A stretch of DNA of 52,572 nucleotides, taken from NCBI GenBank assembly GCA_900541505.1, contig UQKK01000025.1, positions 1 through 52,572 of the forward strand. The letters run 5' to 3'. How positions within the stretch are numbered: the first letter of the stretch is position 1; each line of letters opens with the position of its first letter. The notes beneath the pieces are model-generated. The model ran no database searches, had not been told where the DNA came from, and saw only the letters and a program-made list of their open reading frames with translations. The position numbers were made by a program, and so were the translations under genes. The stretch comes from an uncultured Ruminococcus sp. (GTDB taxonomy: Bacteria; Bacillota; Clostridia; Lachnospirales; Lachnospiraceae). Positions 31,975-41,105 of the stretch are shown one piece after another.

Positions 31975-34944
31975 ATGTCGAAAATGAGAGTACATGAACT
32001 GGCAAAAGAGCTGGGGATGGAAAATAAAGAGCTTATGGAGATTCTGGAAAAGAAGAATCTGGATATAAAATCTCCCATGAGCTCACTGGAGGAAAATGTA
32101 GTGGAAGAAATCAAGAAAGAAGCGGGAAAAAAGAGTCCTGAAAAGGCAGAAGTCTCTGCGGCAAAGGCGGAGGAAAAGCCTGCGGAGGCAGGGGCAAAGA
32201 AAGCGGAAGAACAGACACCGCCGAAAAAGAAAAATCTTGCCTTTGTTATCCGTCCGCAGAATTCGAAAAACAGCAGCAGGATTCAGGGCAACCGCCCGGG
32301 TATGCGCACCCAGAGACCAGGCGGAGCGCGCCCGGCAGGAAATACACCGGGAGCGAGAGGACAAAGACCGGTACAGGGAAGCCGTCCGGCAGGAAGCGCA
32401 CCCCAGGGAGCAGCGCGCCCGGCAGGAAGCGCACCGCAGGGAGCAGCGCGCCCGGCAGGAAATGCACCGCAAGCAGCACGTCCGGCAGGAAGCGCAGCCC
32501 AGGCAGCAGCTCGTCCGGCAGGAAGCGCAGCCCAGGCAGCAGCGCGCCCTGCAGGAAGTACACCGCAGGGAGCAGCGCGCCCGGCAGGAAGTACACCGCA
32601 GAGCGCAGCGCGTCCCGCAGGAGTGAGCGCACAGGAAGCTGCCCGCCCGACAGGGACAACACCGCAGCACAGCGCAAACCGCCCGGCAGGAAATGCGGCA
32701 CAGTCCAATACACAGCGTCCGGCAGGAAACGCGTCTGTGCAGAATGCGAACCGTCCGGCGGGGAATACTTCTCAGGGCGGAGGACGTTTTTCTGGAAATG
32801 GCTCTCAGGGCAGCCGTCAGGGAGGTAATAGCTTCCAGGGAGGCGCGCGCCCGTCAGGGAACGGACAGCGCGCAGGCGGACGTCCGGGCTCTCAGGACTT
32901 AAGACCATCCAGAGATGGAAGGGGCGGACAGAACCGTCGTTTCGACAATCAGGGACAGCGGCCGTCCAGAGGAGAGTCCCGCAGAGAGGACAGAGACGGT
33001 ATGTCCGTATCAATGATGGAGCAGCAGAAAAACCAGCGCAGCAAAGCAAAGGATAAAGAAAAAGACTATAAGAAGAAAGAGTTAAGAGACGAGGCATTTG
33101 AGAGCAAAGGCAGAAAAGGCAAGAAGACCAAACAGGCAGCGGAAGTGAAGAAACCGCAGCCGAAGCCGGTGGAGAAGAAGGAAGAGGAAATCAAGCAGAT
33201 TGTCATTCCGGAGGTTCTGACCATCAAAGAGCTGGCTGACAAGATGAAGATTGTGCCTTCTGTCATTGTCAAAAAACTGTTTATGCAGGGCAAGATTGTG
33301 ACTGTGAATCAGGAAATCGATTTCGAGACAGCGGAAGAGATTGCGATGGAATTTGAAATCCTCTGTGAGAAAGAGGAAGTGGTGGATGTCATTGAGGAGC
33401 TGCTCAAGGAAGAGGAAGAGGATGAGAGCACCATGGTGAAACGTCCTCCGGTTGTCTGCGTCATGGGTCACGTAGACCACGGAAAGACTTCCCTTCTCGA
33501 TGCAATCCGACATACCAATGTGATTGACCGTGAGGCGGGCGGAATCACCCAGCATATCGGAGCTTACGTGGTGGAAGCAAACGGAGAGAAGATTACGTTT
33601 TTGGATACGCCGGGACATGAGGCGTTCACAGCGATGCGTATGCGCGGTGCCAACTCCACAGATATCGCCATTCTGGTGGTGGCAGCGGACGACGGTGTCA
33701 TGCCGCAGACCATTGAGGCAATCAACCATGCGAAAGCGGCAGGGATAGAGATTATCGTTGCCATCAACAAGATAGATAAGCCGAGCGCCAATGTAGAGCG
33801 CGTAAAACAGGAACTGACAGAATATGAGCTGATTCCCGAAGACTGGGGCGGAAGCACCATCTTCGTTCCGGTGTCCGCGCACACGAAAGAAGGAATCCCG
33901 GAACTTTTGGAGATGATTCTTCTGACAGCGGAAGTGATGGAGCTGAAGGCGAACCCGAACCGTTCCGCGCGCGGACTTGTCATTGAGGCAGAGCTGGACA
34001 AAGGAAAAGGTTCTGTGGCGACAGTCCTTGTACAGAAAGGTACCCTCCATGTGGGAGATGCCATTGCAGCGGGAAGCGCCCACGGAAAAGTGCGTGCCAT
34101 GATGGATGACAAGGGACGCCGCGTGAAAGAGGCAGGTCCGTCCCAGCCGGTAGAGATACTGGGACTTGGCGATGTGCCGAACGCGGGCGAGGTATTTGTG
34201 GGCTGCGATTCCGAGAAGGAAGCGAGAAGTTTCGCGGAGACCTTTATCGCGCAGAATAAGGTGAAGCTGCTGGATGAGACGAAATCCAAGATGTCTCTGG
34301 ATGATTTGTTCAACCAGATTCAGGAAGGAAACTTAAAAGAACTCAACATCGTGGTAAAAGCGGATGTACAGGGTTCTGTGGAGGCAATCAAGCAGAGCCT
34401 TCTGAAACTTTCCAACGACGAGGTCGTGATAAAGATTATCCACGGCGGTGTGGGTGCCATCAACGAGTCCGATGTTATCCTGGCGTCTGCTTCCAACGCT
34501 ATCATTATCGGATTCAATGTTCGCCCGGATGCGACAGCGAAGGATATCGCGGACCGGGAAGGTGTAGATTTGCGCCTCTACAGAGTCATCTACAATGCGA
34601 TTGAGGACGTGGAAGCTGCCATGAAGGGTATGCTGGACCCGGTATTCGAGGAGAAGATTTTAGGTCACGCGGAAGTACGCCAGACCTTCAAGGCATCCGG
34701 AGTGGGAACCATCGCTGGAGCATATGTAAAAGACGGTATCTTCGAGAGAAACTGCTCTGTACGTCTGGTGCGCGATGGTGTTGTTGTCTTCGATGGACCT
34801 CTGGCATCCTTAAAGAGATTCAAGGATGATGTGAAGGAAGTCCGGGCAGGATATGAATGTGGATTTGTATTTGAAAACTATAATGACATCAAGGAAGGCG
34901 ATGAGGTAGAAGCCTACAAGATGGTAGAGACAGAAAGAAAATAG
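31975..34944 (+). CDS. infB: Translation initiation factor IF-2
   Basis: A 989-residue GTPase that places initiator tRNA on the 30S subunit. The N-terminus has an IF2_N domain (MRVHELAKELGMENKELMEIL), then a very long low-complexity linker (about 60-400). A second IF2_N-like part (LTIKELADKMKIVPSVIVKKLF) precedes the G domain, with GHVDHGKT near 497, DTPGHEAF and NKID. Domains II-IV complete the factor. The linker carries 33-bp tandem repeats with the theme RPAGSxPQxAA. The ATG at 31975 follows AAAGGAGGT. It is larger than B. subtilis IF-2 because of the linker. Confidence 0.97.
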   Translation: MSKMRVHELAKELGMENKELMEILEKKNLDIKSPMSSLEENVVEEIKKEAGKKSPEKAEVSAAKAEEKPAEAGAKKAEEQTPPKKKNLAFVIRPQNSKNSSRIQGNRPGMRTQRPGGARPAGNTPGARGQRPVQGSRPAGSAPQGAARPAGSAPQGAARPAGNAPQAARPAGSAAQAAARPAGSAAQAAARPAGSTPQGAARPAGSTPQSAARPAGVSAQEAARPTGTTPQHSANRPAGNAAQSNTQRPAGNASVQNANRPAGNTSQGGGRFSGNGSQGSRQGGNSFQGGARPSGNGQRAGGRPGSQDLRPSRDGRGGQNRRFDNQGQRPSRGESRREDRDGMSVSMMEQQKNQRSKAKDKEKDYKKKELRDEAFESKGRKGKKTKQAAEVKKPQPKPVEKKEEEIKQIVIPEVLTIKELADKMKIVPSVIVKKLFMQGKIVTVNQEIDFETAEEIAMEFEILCEKEEVVDVIEELLKEEEEDESTMVKRPPVVCVMGHVDHGKTSLLDAIRHTNVIDREAGGITQHIGAYVVEANGEKITFLDTPGHEAFTAMRMRGANSTDIAILVVAADDGVMPQTIEAINHAKAAGIEIIVAINKIDKPSANVERVKQELTEYELIPEDWGGSTIFVPVSAHTKEGIPELLEMILLTAEVMELKANPNRSARGLVIEAELDKGKGSVATVLVQKGTLHVGDAIAAGSAHGKVRAMMDDKGRRVKEAGPSQPVEILGLGDVPNAGEVFVGCDSEKEARSFAETFIAQNKVKLLDETKSKMSLDDLFNQIQEGNLKELNIVVKADVQGSVEAIKQSLLKLSNDEVVIKIIHGGVGAINESDVILASASNAIIIGFNVRPDATAKDIADREGVDLRLYRVIYNAIEDVEAAMKGMLDPVFEEKILGHAEVRQTFKASGVGTIAGAYVKDGIFERNCSVRLVRDGVVVFDGPLASLKRFKDDVKEVRAGYECGFVFENYNDIKEGDEVEAYKMVETERK
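32383..32766 (+). repeat. 33-bp tandem repeat array in infB linker
   Basis: About ten degenerate 33-bp units encode RPAG followed by S/N-A/T-P/A-Q and small residues. Codon 1-4 DNA (CG-CCGGCAGG core) is best conserved. All length changes are in frame. GC is high here, which opens long reverse-strand frames with no coding signs. Confidence 0.88.
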
Positions 34945-34987
34945 CGCCGGAGGATAGGAAAACCGGCGGCAAAAAGGGGAGCTTTTC

Positions 34988-35356
34988 ATGAGAAAGAACA
35001 GTATCAAAAATACAAGGATAAATGCAGAAGTGCAGAGAGAGCTGAGCAATATCATCCGCGGCGGCATCAAGGACCCGCGGGTGGCTCCTATGACCTCTGT
35101 TGTAGCGGTGGAAGTGGCGCCGGATTTGAAGACATGCAAAGCATATATCAGTGTATTGGGAGACGAGAAAGCGCAGGCGGATACGCTCAAAGGGCTTAAG
35201 AGCGCTGAGGGGTATATCCGCCGGGAACTTGCCCGCACAGTCAATATGCGGAATACGCCGGAGATTAAATTTATCGTGGACCAGTCCATCGAATACGGCG
35301 TAAACATCAGTCATAAAATAGATGAAGTAACCAGAGATTTAGAAGACGAAGCTTAG
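34988..35356 (+). CDS. rbfA: Ribosome-binding factor A
   Basis: A 122-residue KH-fold protein needed for late 30S maturation. INAEVQRELSNIIRGGIKDPRV and APDLKTCKAYISVLG are the family marks, with a RNTPEIKFIVD-like segment near the C-terminus. The ATG at 34988 has AAAGGGGAG. It follows infB by 43 bases and precedes the DHH gene closely. Confidence 0.96.
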   Translation: MRKNSIKNTRINAEVQRELSNIIRGGIKDPRVAPMTSVVAVEVAPDLKTCKAYISVLGDEKAQADTLKGLKSAEGYIRRELARTVNMRNTPEIKFIVDQSIEYGVNISHKIDEVTRDLEDEA

Positions 35357-35367
35357 GTGGGATGAAT

Positions 35368-36336
35368 ATGGTATTAGCCGATTTGTTAAAAGATAAAACC
35401 TCTGTCGCTCTGGGTGGTCATGTGCGCCCGGACGGAGATTGTATCGGCTCTGTGATGGGGCTGTATCTGTATCTGAAAGAAGCGTATCCGAAGGTGAAAA
35501 CAGATGTGTACCTGGAGGGAGTACCCCAGGCGTTCTCCACTATTTCGGGAACCGAAGCGGTAAAGACAGAGATACCGCAGGAGAAGCGGTATGACTTATT
35601 TATCTGTCTGGACTGCGGCGATAAAGGACGCCTCGGCTTTTCCGCTCCTTTATTTGAGGAGGCGGAGATGACGGCGTGCATCGACCACCATATCAGCAAT
35701 GATGCGTTCGCGGACGAAAATTACATTGTGCCGGATGCGAGTTCTACCTCGGAGCTGGTGTTTACTCTCCTTGACAGGGAAAAAATCAGCAAGGCGTGCG
35801 CGGAGGCACTGTACATGGGAATCGCCCACGATACCGGTGTTTTCCAGTATTCCTGCACTTCCCCGCAGACAATGGAAATCGCGGCGGAACTGCTGCGTAA
35901 AGGGATTGACGGCAATGAAATCATCGATAAGACGTATTACGAGAAGACTTACGTGCAGAACCAGATTCTCGGAAAAGCGCTGCTGGAGAGTATGCTGATT
36001 CTGGATAAACGCTGTATTGTATCCGTTGTCACTATGAAGGATATGGAATTTTTCCAGGCAGTCCCCTCTGACTTGGAGGGAATCGTAAGCCAGCTTCGGC
36101 AGACAAAGGGATGCGAGGTGGCAATGTTCCTGCATGAGACATCACCTCACACGTTTAAGGTGAGCCTGCGCTCCAAAGGAATCGTGGATGTGAGCAGGAT
36201 TGCCCAGTATTTCGGGGGCGGCGGTCATGTGCGCGCCGCAGGGTGCACATTGAAAGGGACGGCCCATGACGTTATCAATAATGTCAGCAGCCAGATACTC
36301 ACGCAGCTTGTCCGGGCGGAAAAGGCAGAAGAGTAG
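35368..36336 (+). CDS. nrnA: DHH/DHHA1 phosphoesterase (NrnA-like nanoRNase/pAp phosphatase)
   Basis: A 322-residue metal-dependent phosphoesterase. DHH motifs are HVRPDGDCIGS, CLDCGD, IDHHISN and MGIAHDTGVF; the DHHA1 substrate loop is GGGGHVRAAG. The family degrades very short RNAs and 3'-phosphoadenosine 5'-phosphate, or cyclic-dinucleotide products. The ATG at 35368 is preferred over the one at 35362 because AGGTGGG sits 6 bases before it. Its place between rbfA and truB is conserved in Firmicutes. Confidence 0.9.
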   Translation: MVLADLLKDKTSVALGGHVRPDGDCIGSVMGLYLYLKEAYPKVKTDVYLEGVPQAFSTISGTEAVKTEIPQEKRYDLFICLDCGDKGRLGFSAPLFEEAEMTACIDHHISNDAFADENYIVPDASSTSELVFTLLDREKISKACAEALYMGIAHDTGVFQYSCTSPQTMEIAAELLRKGIDGNEIIDKTYYEKTYVQNQILGKALLESMLILDKRCIVSVVTMKDMEFFQAVPSDLEGIVSQLRQTKGCEVAMFLHETSPHTFKVSLRSKGIVDVSRIAQYFGGGGHVRAAGCTLKGTAHDVINNVSSQILTQLVRAEKAEE

Positions 36337-36405
36337 CGCCGTACCAATCGGGTGAAAGTGCAGAAAGAACAGCATTGCATCAAGCGGGAGAAAGTACAAA
36401 AAAGC

Positions 36406-37356
36406 ATGATAAATGGGATTCTGAATATTTATAAAGAAAAAGGATACACATCCCACGATGTCGTGGCAAAACTCAGAGGAATCGTGGGACAAAAGAAGAT
36501 AGGGCATACCGGGACGCTGGACCCGGATGCGGAAGGTGTGCTGCCGGTCTGCCTTGGAAGAGCGACGAAATTGTGTGATATGCTCACCGATAAGGAAAAA
36601 GAGTACGAGACAGTGCTGCTCTTAGGCAGAGAGACGGACACACAGGATATCTCAGGCACAGTTCTCGCTGAAAAGGAGATAGCGGGTCTGTCTGAGGAAG
36701 AAATAAAGAATTGTATACGTGGATACATCGGCGAATATCAACAGATACCGCCCATGTATTCGGCATTAAAGGTAAATGGAAAGAAACTCTATGAACTTGC
36801 CAGGGAAGGGAAAGTGATTGAAAGAGCGCCCAGGCAGGTTCAGATTTATGATATCGAGATTTTGGAAATGGCACTTCCCAGAGTAAAGATGCGCGTGGCA
36901 TGTTCCAAAGGGACCTATATCCGGACCCTTTGCCATGATATCGGCAGAGAACTGAAAACGGGCGGCTGTATGGAACAACTGCTGCGTACAAGGGTCAGTT
37001 GTTTTGATATCTCTAAGAGCCATACGCTTAAGGAGGTAGAGAACTGTGTAAAAGAAGGCGCTCTTGGGGATATACTGATTCCGCTGGATGAGATGTTCGC
37101 GGACCTGAAAAAAGTTGTGGTGCAGGGGAAAGCGGCGGCGCTCGCCAAAAACGGCAATGATTTTGTCCAGAAGCCTTTGACGTCATCGAAAGAGTGTACT
37201 CCGACAGTGGATACGCCGCAAGTTTATGCTGCGGGAGAAGAAGTGCGCGTATACGATGAGGCGCAGGTATTTATCGGAATTTTTTGTTTTGATGAGAGAG
37301 GAAAGCGTTTCCGAATCAGAAAAATGTTTCTGGACAGGGATGAACAGAGAGGATAA
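36406..37356 (+). CDS. truB: tRNA pseudouridine-55 synthase
   Basis: A 316-residue enzyme that makes pseudouridine 55 in the T arm of tRNA. The catalytic motif GTLDPDAEGVLPVCLG has the active Asp, and MINGILNIYKEKGYTSHDVV is the usual N-terminus. The C-terminal part (about 235-316) resembles a PUA-like extension. The frame is open to 36352, but the ATG at 36406 fits the family; its ribosome site (CGGGAGAAAG) is rather distant, so the start is slightly uncertain. Confidence 0.95.
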   Translation: MINGILNIYKEKGYTSHDVVAKLRGIVGQKKIGHTGTLDPDAEGVLPVCLGRATKLCDMLTDKEKEYETVLLLGRETDTQDISGTVLAEKEIAGLSEEEIKNCIRGYIGEYQQIPPMYSALKVNGKKLYELAREGKVIERAPRQVQIYDIEILEMALPRVKMRVACSKGTYIRTLCHDIGRELKTGGCMEQLLRTRVSCFDISKSHTLKEVENCVKEGALGDILIPLDEMFADLKKVVVQGKAAALAKNGNDFVQKPLTSSKECTPTVDTPQVYAAGEEVRVYDEAQVFIGIFCFDERGKRFRIRKMFLDRDEQRG

Positions 37357-37361
37357 AAGTT

Positions 37362-38252
37362 ATGCAGTATATTACAGACATCCGGTCTTATTGCGGGAAA
37401 AAGCGGACAGCAGTGACGCTTGGGAAATTTGACGGCCTGCACAGAGGACATCAGAAACTGATAGAGAAGATAAAAGAACATGCAGATGAGGACTGCGAGA
37501 GTGTCGTAGTTTCTTTCAATATCGGCAGAGATTTTCTTATGACGAATGAGGAAAAGCGGGACAGGCTGGAAAAAGAGGTGGACTGGCTCATTTCCACACC
37601 GTTTACGGAAGAACTGCGCACCATGGAAGCAGAAGTCTTTATAAAGGAGATTCTGGTAAAGAAGCTTAAGGCTTCCTATATTGCGGTGGGACCGGATTAC
37701 CATTTCGGGCACGAAAAGCGGGGAAATGTAAAAATGCTCGCCGAGTATGCGCCTGTCTGCGGATATGAGCTGGAAGTGATAGAAAAAGAAAACCATAAAG
37801 GCAGGAACATCAGCAGTACCTATGTCCGCGAAGCGCTGGCACAGGGGGCTGTGGAACTTGCAAATACGCTGCTCGGATACCGTTATGGCATGAGAGGCTT
37901 TGTGGAGCATGGAAAGCAGCTTGGGCGGACACTTGGTTTCCCCACGATGAATGTGGCTCCCGAAAAAGGAAAAATTCTGCCCCGGTTTGGCGTCTATGCC
38001 TGCCGGATTAAGGTGGACGATGTCTGGCATGAAGGGATTGGCAATGTGGGTATCAAACCCACGGTGTCGGATGAAAAAAGGGCGCTGACGGAGGTCTATG
38101 CCTTTGACTACAGCGCGGATGCCTACGGAAAGCCGGCGGAGATTGAATTTTGCGCGTTTGAGCGCCCGGAGACGGTATTTTCCTCGGTGGAGGAACTGAA
38201 AAAGCATGTGGACAGCGACATCCTGTACGGAAGAGAGTATTTTCAGAAATAA
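37362..38252 (+). CDS. ribF: Bifunctional riboflavin kinase / FAD synthetase
   Basis: A 296-residue enzyme making FMN and then FAD. The N-terminal nucleotidyltransferase has GKFDGLHRGHQKL, VGPDYHFGHEKRG and ISSTYVREAL. The C-terminal kinase has LGFPTMNV and GVYACRIKV. The first strand region reads VSFNIGRDFL, lacking the usual F-x-P-H-P motif. The ATG at 37362 follows AGAGGAT, 5 bases after truB. It is the last gene of the superoperon. Confidence 0.94.
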   Translation: MQYITDIRSYCGKKRTAVTLGKFDGLHRGHQKLIEKIKEHADEDCESVVVSFNIGRDFLMTNEEKRDRLEKEVDWLISTPFTEELRTMEAEVFIKEILVKKLKASYIAVGPDYHFGHEKRGNVKMLAEYAPVCGYELEVIEKENHKGRNISSTYVREALAQGAVELANTLLGYRYGMRGFVEHGKQLGRTLGFPTMNVAPEKGKILPRFGVYACRIKVDDVWHEGIGNVGIKPTVSDEKRALTEVYAFDYSADAYGKPAEIEFCAFERPETVFSSVEELKKHVDSDILYGREYFQK

Positions 38253-38271
38253 CATTTCAGAAATAAAATGC

Positions 38272-38300
38272 TTTACACGGGAAATAACCTGTGCTATACT
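38272..38300 (+). promoter_or_regulatory. rpsO promoter
   Basis: TTTACA at 38272-38277, a 17-base spacer and TATACT at 38295-38300. The leader is about 90 bases with an inverted repeat (CCGATATTCGGTAATCGG), a place where S15 feedback could act. Confidence 0.8.
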
Positions 38301-38396
38301 TAGCAAGTATGAAATCAGCCGATATTCGGTAATCGGATTACTCCGACCATTGCTTAATATCCGGCGGTTGAAAAGAATTTTAAGGAGGAATCAGAC

Positions 38397-38663
38397 ATGA
38401 TTGCAAAAGAAAAGAAACAGGCGATTATCGCAGAGTATGGAAGAAGTGAGGGAGATACAGGTTCTCCGGAAGTACAGATTGCTATCCTTACAGCAAGGAT
38501 TAACGAACTGACAGAGCACTTCAAAGCGAATCCGAAGGACCACCACTCCAGAAGAGGTCTTCTGAAGATGGTAGGACAGAGACGTGGGCTGCTCGCATAT
38601 CTGAAGAAAGTAGATATCGAGAGATACCGTGCACTGATTGAAAAACTTGGATTGAGAAAATAA
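38397..38663 (+). CDS. rpsO: 30S ribosomal protein S15
   Basis: An 88-residue small-subunit protein that binds the 16S three-way junction. GDTGSPEVQIAILTARINELTEHFK and DHHSRRGLLKMVGQRRGLLAYLKK are signature segments. The ATG at 38397 has TAAGGAGGAA. It has its own promoter and terminator, and pnp follows, as is usual. Confidence 0.97.
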   Translation: MIAKEKKQAIIAEYGRSEGDTGSPEVQIAILTARINELTEHFKANPKDHHSRRGLLKMVGQRRGLLAYLKKVDIERYRALIEKLGLRK

Positions 38664-38712
38664 TCAGAGAACAGGACCTGCCGGGATGTGATTGCGGCAG
38701 AGTGCGAAGAGA

Positions 38713-38756
38713 AGAGGATTTCCCACAGGCTATGAAATGGGAAATCCTCTTTTTTG
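38713..38756 (+). terminator. Terminator after rpsO
   Basis: A stem GAGGATTTCCCA / TGGGAAATCCTC is followed by seven T. Confidence 0.9.
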
Positions 38757-38770
38757 CGGCTATATTTTCG

Positions 38771-38799
38771 TTGCTTAAATACATGCACTGTGATATAAT
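38771..38799 (+). promoter_or_regulatory. pnp promoter
   Basis: TTGCTT at 38771-38776, a 17-base spacer and a perfect TATAAT at 38794-38799. Confidence 0.8.
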
Positions 38800-38816
38800 A
38801 TAGAAGCTTGTGGATT

Positions 38817-38891
38817 AGGAGTGTAAAGCCGAGACCACTGAAAAGGATATTAGCGGGATTTAATATGTTTTTCAGTAGTTTCGGAACTCCT
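38817..38891 (+). promoter_or_regulatory. Long stem-loop in the pnp leader
   Basis: AGGAGT / ACTCCT forms an outer helix and CCGAGACCACTGAAAA pairs with TTTTCAGTAGTTTCGG (one mismatch, one G-U). The result is a hairpin over 20 base pairs long that ends in TTTT, 31 bases before the pnp ATG. It resembles the RNase III-processed leader known for E. coli pnp autocontrol. Confidence 0.65.
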
Positions 38892-38922
38892 TTTCCAAAA
38901 ATGAATAAAAAAGGAGAAAGAC

Positions 38923-41010
38923 ATGTACAAGAAATTTGAAATGGAACTTGCCGGCAGGACTCTGCGTGTAGATGTTGACAGAGTGGCTAAGCAGGCAAAC
39001 GGGGCAGTCCTTATGCACTACGGGGACACAACTGTGCTGTGTACAGCGACAGCGTCCGAGAAACCCAGGGAGGGAATCGACTTCTTCCCGCTGAGTGTAG
39101 AGTATAATGAGAGACAGTATGCGGTCGGAAAGATTCCGGGCGGCTTCAACAAGAGAGAAGGAAAAGCATCAGAAAACGCGGTTTTGACCTGCCGTGTCAT
39201 CGACCGTCCGATGCGTCCGCTTTTCCCGAAGGATTACAGAAACGATGTGACACTGGAGAATCTCGTTCTGTCTGTAGACCAGGACTGCAGCCCGGAGCTG
39301 ACAGCTATGCTGGGCGCGGCGATTGCGACGACGATTTCCGATATCCCCTTTGACGGACCGATTTCCACAACTCAGGTGGGACTGGTGGATGGAGAGTTTG
39401 TCTTCAACCCGACAGCGGCACAGAAAGAGGTGTCAGACCTTGCGCTTACCGTGGCTTCCACGAAAGAAAAGGTCATCATGATTGAGGCGGGTGCCAACGA
39501 AGTACCGGAGGCACAGATGATTGAGGCGATTTTTGCGGCTCACGAGGTAAACCAGAAAGTCATCGCTTTCATCGATACCATCGTTGCAGAATGCGGCAAA
39601 GAAAAGCATGAGTATACAAGCTGTGCAGTGCCGGAAGAGCTGTTCGCGGCAATGAAGGAACTGGTTCCCCCCGCAGAGATGGAGGAAGCGGTCTTTACAG
39701 ACGACAAGCAGACAAGAGAAGAAAATATCCGCGTGATTACCGAGAAGCTGGAAGAAGCGTTCGCTGAGAACGAAGAGTGGCTGGAAGTTCTGGGAGAGGC
39801 TGTGTATCAGTACCAGAAGAAGACCGTCAGAAAGATGATTTTAAAAGACCACAAACGTCCGGACGGACGGGCAATCGATGAGATTCGTCCGCTGGCGGCA
39901 GAAGTCGATTTGATTCCGAGAGTACACGGCTCCGCCATGTTTACGAGAGGACAGACACAGATTTGTACAGTGACCACACTGGCTCCTCTGTCTGAGGCAC
40001 AGAGACTGGACGGTCTGGATGAGGCAGAGACTTCCAAGCGCTATATGCATCACTATAATTTCCCGTCCTACTCCGTAGGCGAGACGAAACCGTCCAGAGG
40101 GCCGGGACGCCGGGAAATCGGACATGGAGCGCTGGCGGAGAGAGCACTGCTCCCGGTACTTCCAAGTGAGGCAGAGTTCCCTTATGCCATCCGTACGGTA
40201 TCCGAGACTTTTGAGTCCAACGGTTCCACTTCCCAGGCAAGTGTGTGTGCATCCAGTATGTCCCTGATGACAGCGGGTGTTCCGATTAAATCCGCAGTTG
40301 CGGGAATTTCCGCAGGACTTGTGACAGGAGAGACAGATGACGACTATCTGGTACTGACAGATATCCAGGGATTGGAAGATTTCTTCGGCGATATGGACTT
40401 CAAGGTAGCCGGAACACATAAAGGTATCACAGCGATTCAGATGGATATCAAGATTCACGGTCTGACAAGACCAATCATTGAGGAAGCAATCGCAGCGACA
40501 AAGAAGGCGAGAACTTATATCTTAGATGAAGTCATGAGCAAGGCAATCAGCGAGCCGAGACCGGAAGTCGGACCTTACGCTCCGAAGATTATCCAGATGC
40601 AGATTGACCCGCAGAAGATTGGCGATGTGGTCGGACAGCGCGGAAAGACCATCAATGCGATTATTGATGAGACCGGCGTGAAGATTGACATCACAGACGA
40701 TGGTTCTGTTTCCATCTGCGGTACAGAGAAAGAGAGCATGGATAAGGCTGCGAAGCTGATTACTACCATTGTGACAGAGTTTGAGGCAGGACAGGTCTTT
40801 GAAGGAAAAGTAGTGAGCATCAAAGACTTCGGTGCATTCCTTGAGTTTGCGCCGGGCAAAGAGGGCATGGTGCACATTTCCAAGCTTTCCAAATCAAGAG
40901 TCAACAAAGTAGAGGATGTGCTTTCACTGGGTGATGTTGTGAAGGTCGTATGCCTTGGAAAAGACAAGATGGGAAGATTCAGCTTCAGCATGAGAGATGT
41001 AGCGGAATAA
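38923..41010 (+). CDS. pnp: Polynucleotide phosphorylase
   Basis: A 695-residue 3'-5' phosphorolytic exoribonuclease. It has two RNase PH domains (GKIPGGFNKREG; later YSVGETKPSRGPGRREIGHGALAERAL), a helical middle, a KH domain (VVGQRGKTINAIIDETG) and an S1 domain (GKVVSIKDFGAFLEFAPGKEGMVHIS). The length is normal. The ATG at 38923 follows AAAAGGAGAAAG. The promoter, long leader hairpin and terminator make it a single-gene unit. Confidence 0.98.
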   Translation: MYKKFEMELAGRTLRVDVDRVAKQANGAVLMHYGDTTVLCTATASEKPREGIDFFPLSVEYNERQYAVGKIPGGFNKREGKASENAVLTCRVIDRPMRPLFPKDYRNDVTLENLVLSVDQDCSPELTAMLGAAIATTISDIPFDGPISTTQVGLVDGEFVFNPTAAQKEVSDLALTVASTKEKVIMIEAGANEVPEAQMIEAIFAAHEVNQKVIAFIDTIVAECGKEKHEYTSCAVPEELFAAMKELVPPAEMEEAVFTDDKQTREENIRVITEKLEEAFAENEEWLEVLGEAVYQYQKKTVRKMILKDHKRPDGRAIDEIRPLAAEVDLIPRVHGSAMFTRGQTQICTVTTLAPLSEAQRLDGLDEAETSKRYMHHYNFPSYSVGETKPSRGPGRREIGHGALAERALLPVLPSEAEFPYAIRTVSETFESNGSTSQASVCASSMSLMTAGVPIKSAVAGISAGLVTGETDDDYLVLTDIQGLEDFFGDMDFKVAGTHKGITAIQMDIKIHGLTRPIIEEAIAATKKARTYILDEVMSKAISEPRPEVGPYAPKIIQMQIDPQKIGDVVGQRGKTINAIIDETGVKIDITDDGSVSICGTEKESMDKAAKLITTIVTEFEAGQVFEGKVVSIKDFGAFLEFAPGKEGMVHISKLSKSRVNKVEDVLSLGDVVKVVCLGKDKMGRFSFSMRDVAE

Positions 41011-41017
41011 AAAGAGA

Positions 41018-41068
41018 GGACAACGCTCCATTATCGTTTCGGTAATGAAGTGTTGTCCTTCTTCTTAT
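41018..41068 (+). terminator. Terminator after pnp
   Basis: An extended stem AGGACAAC...GTTGTCCT with inner CATTATC / GGTAATG is followed by TCTTCTT. It separates pnp from the regulator gene on the other strand. Confidence 0.8.
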
Positions 41069-41105
41069 GTATCACATAATCAAAACAGACTTCAGATAAT
41101 AATAG

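Noticed and set aside
32383..32766. CRISPR array
   Set aside because: The 33-bp units are contiguous, coding and without spacers.
32083..33097. Long reverse-strand open frames across the infB repeats (up to 283 codons, Cys/Arg- or Leu/Pro-rich)
   Set aside because: They mirror the GC-rich 33-bp repeats, have no ribosome sites and no family resemblance; infB on the other strand is unmistakable.
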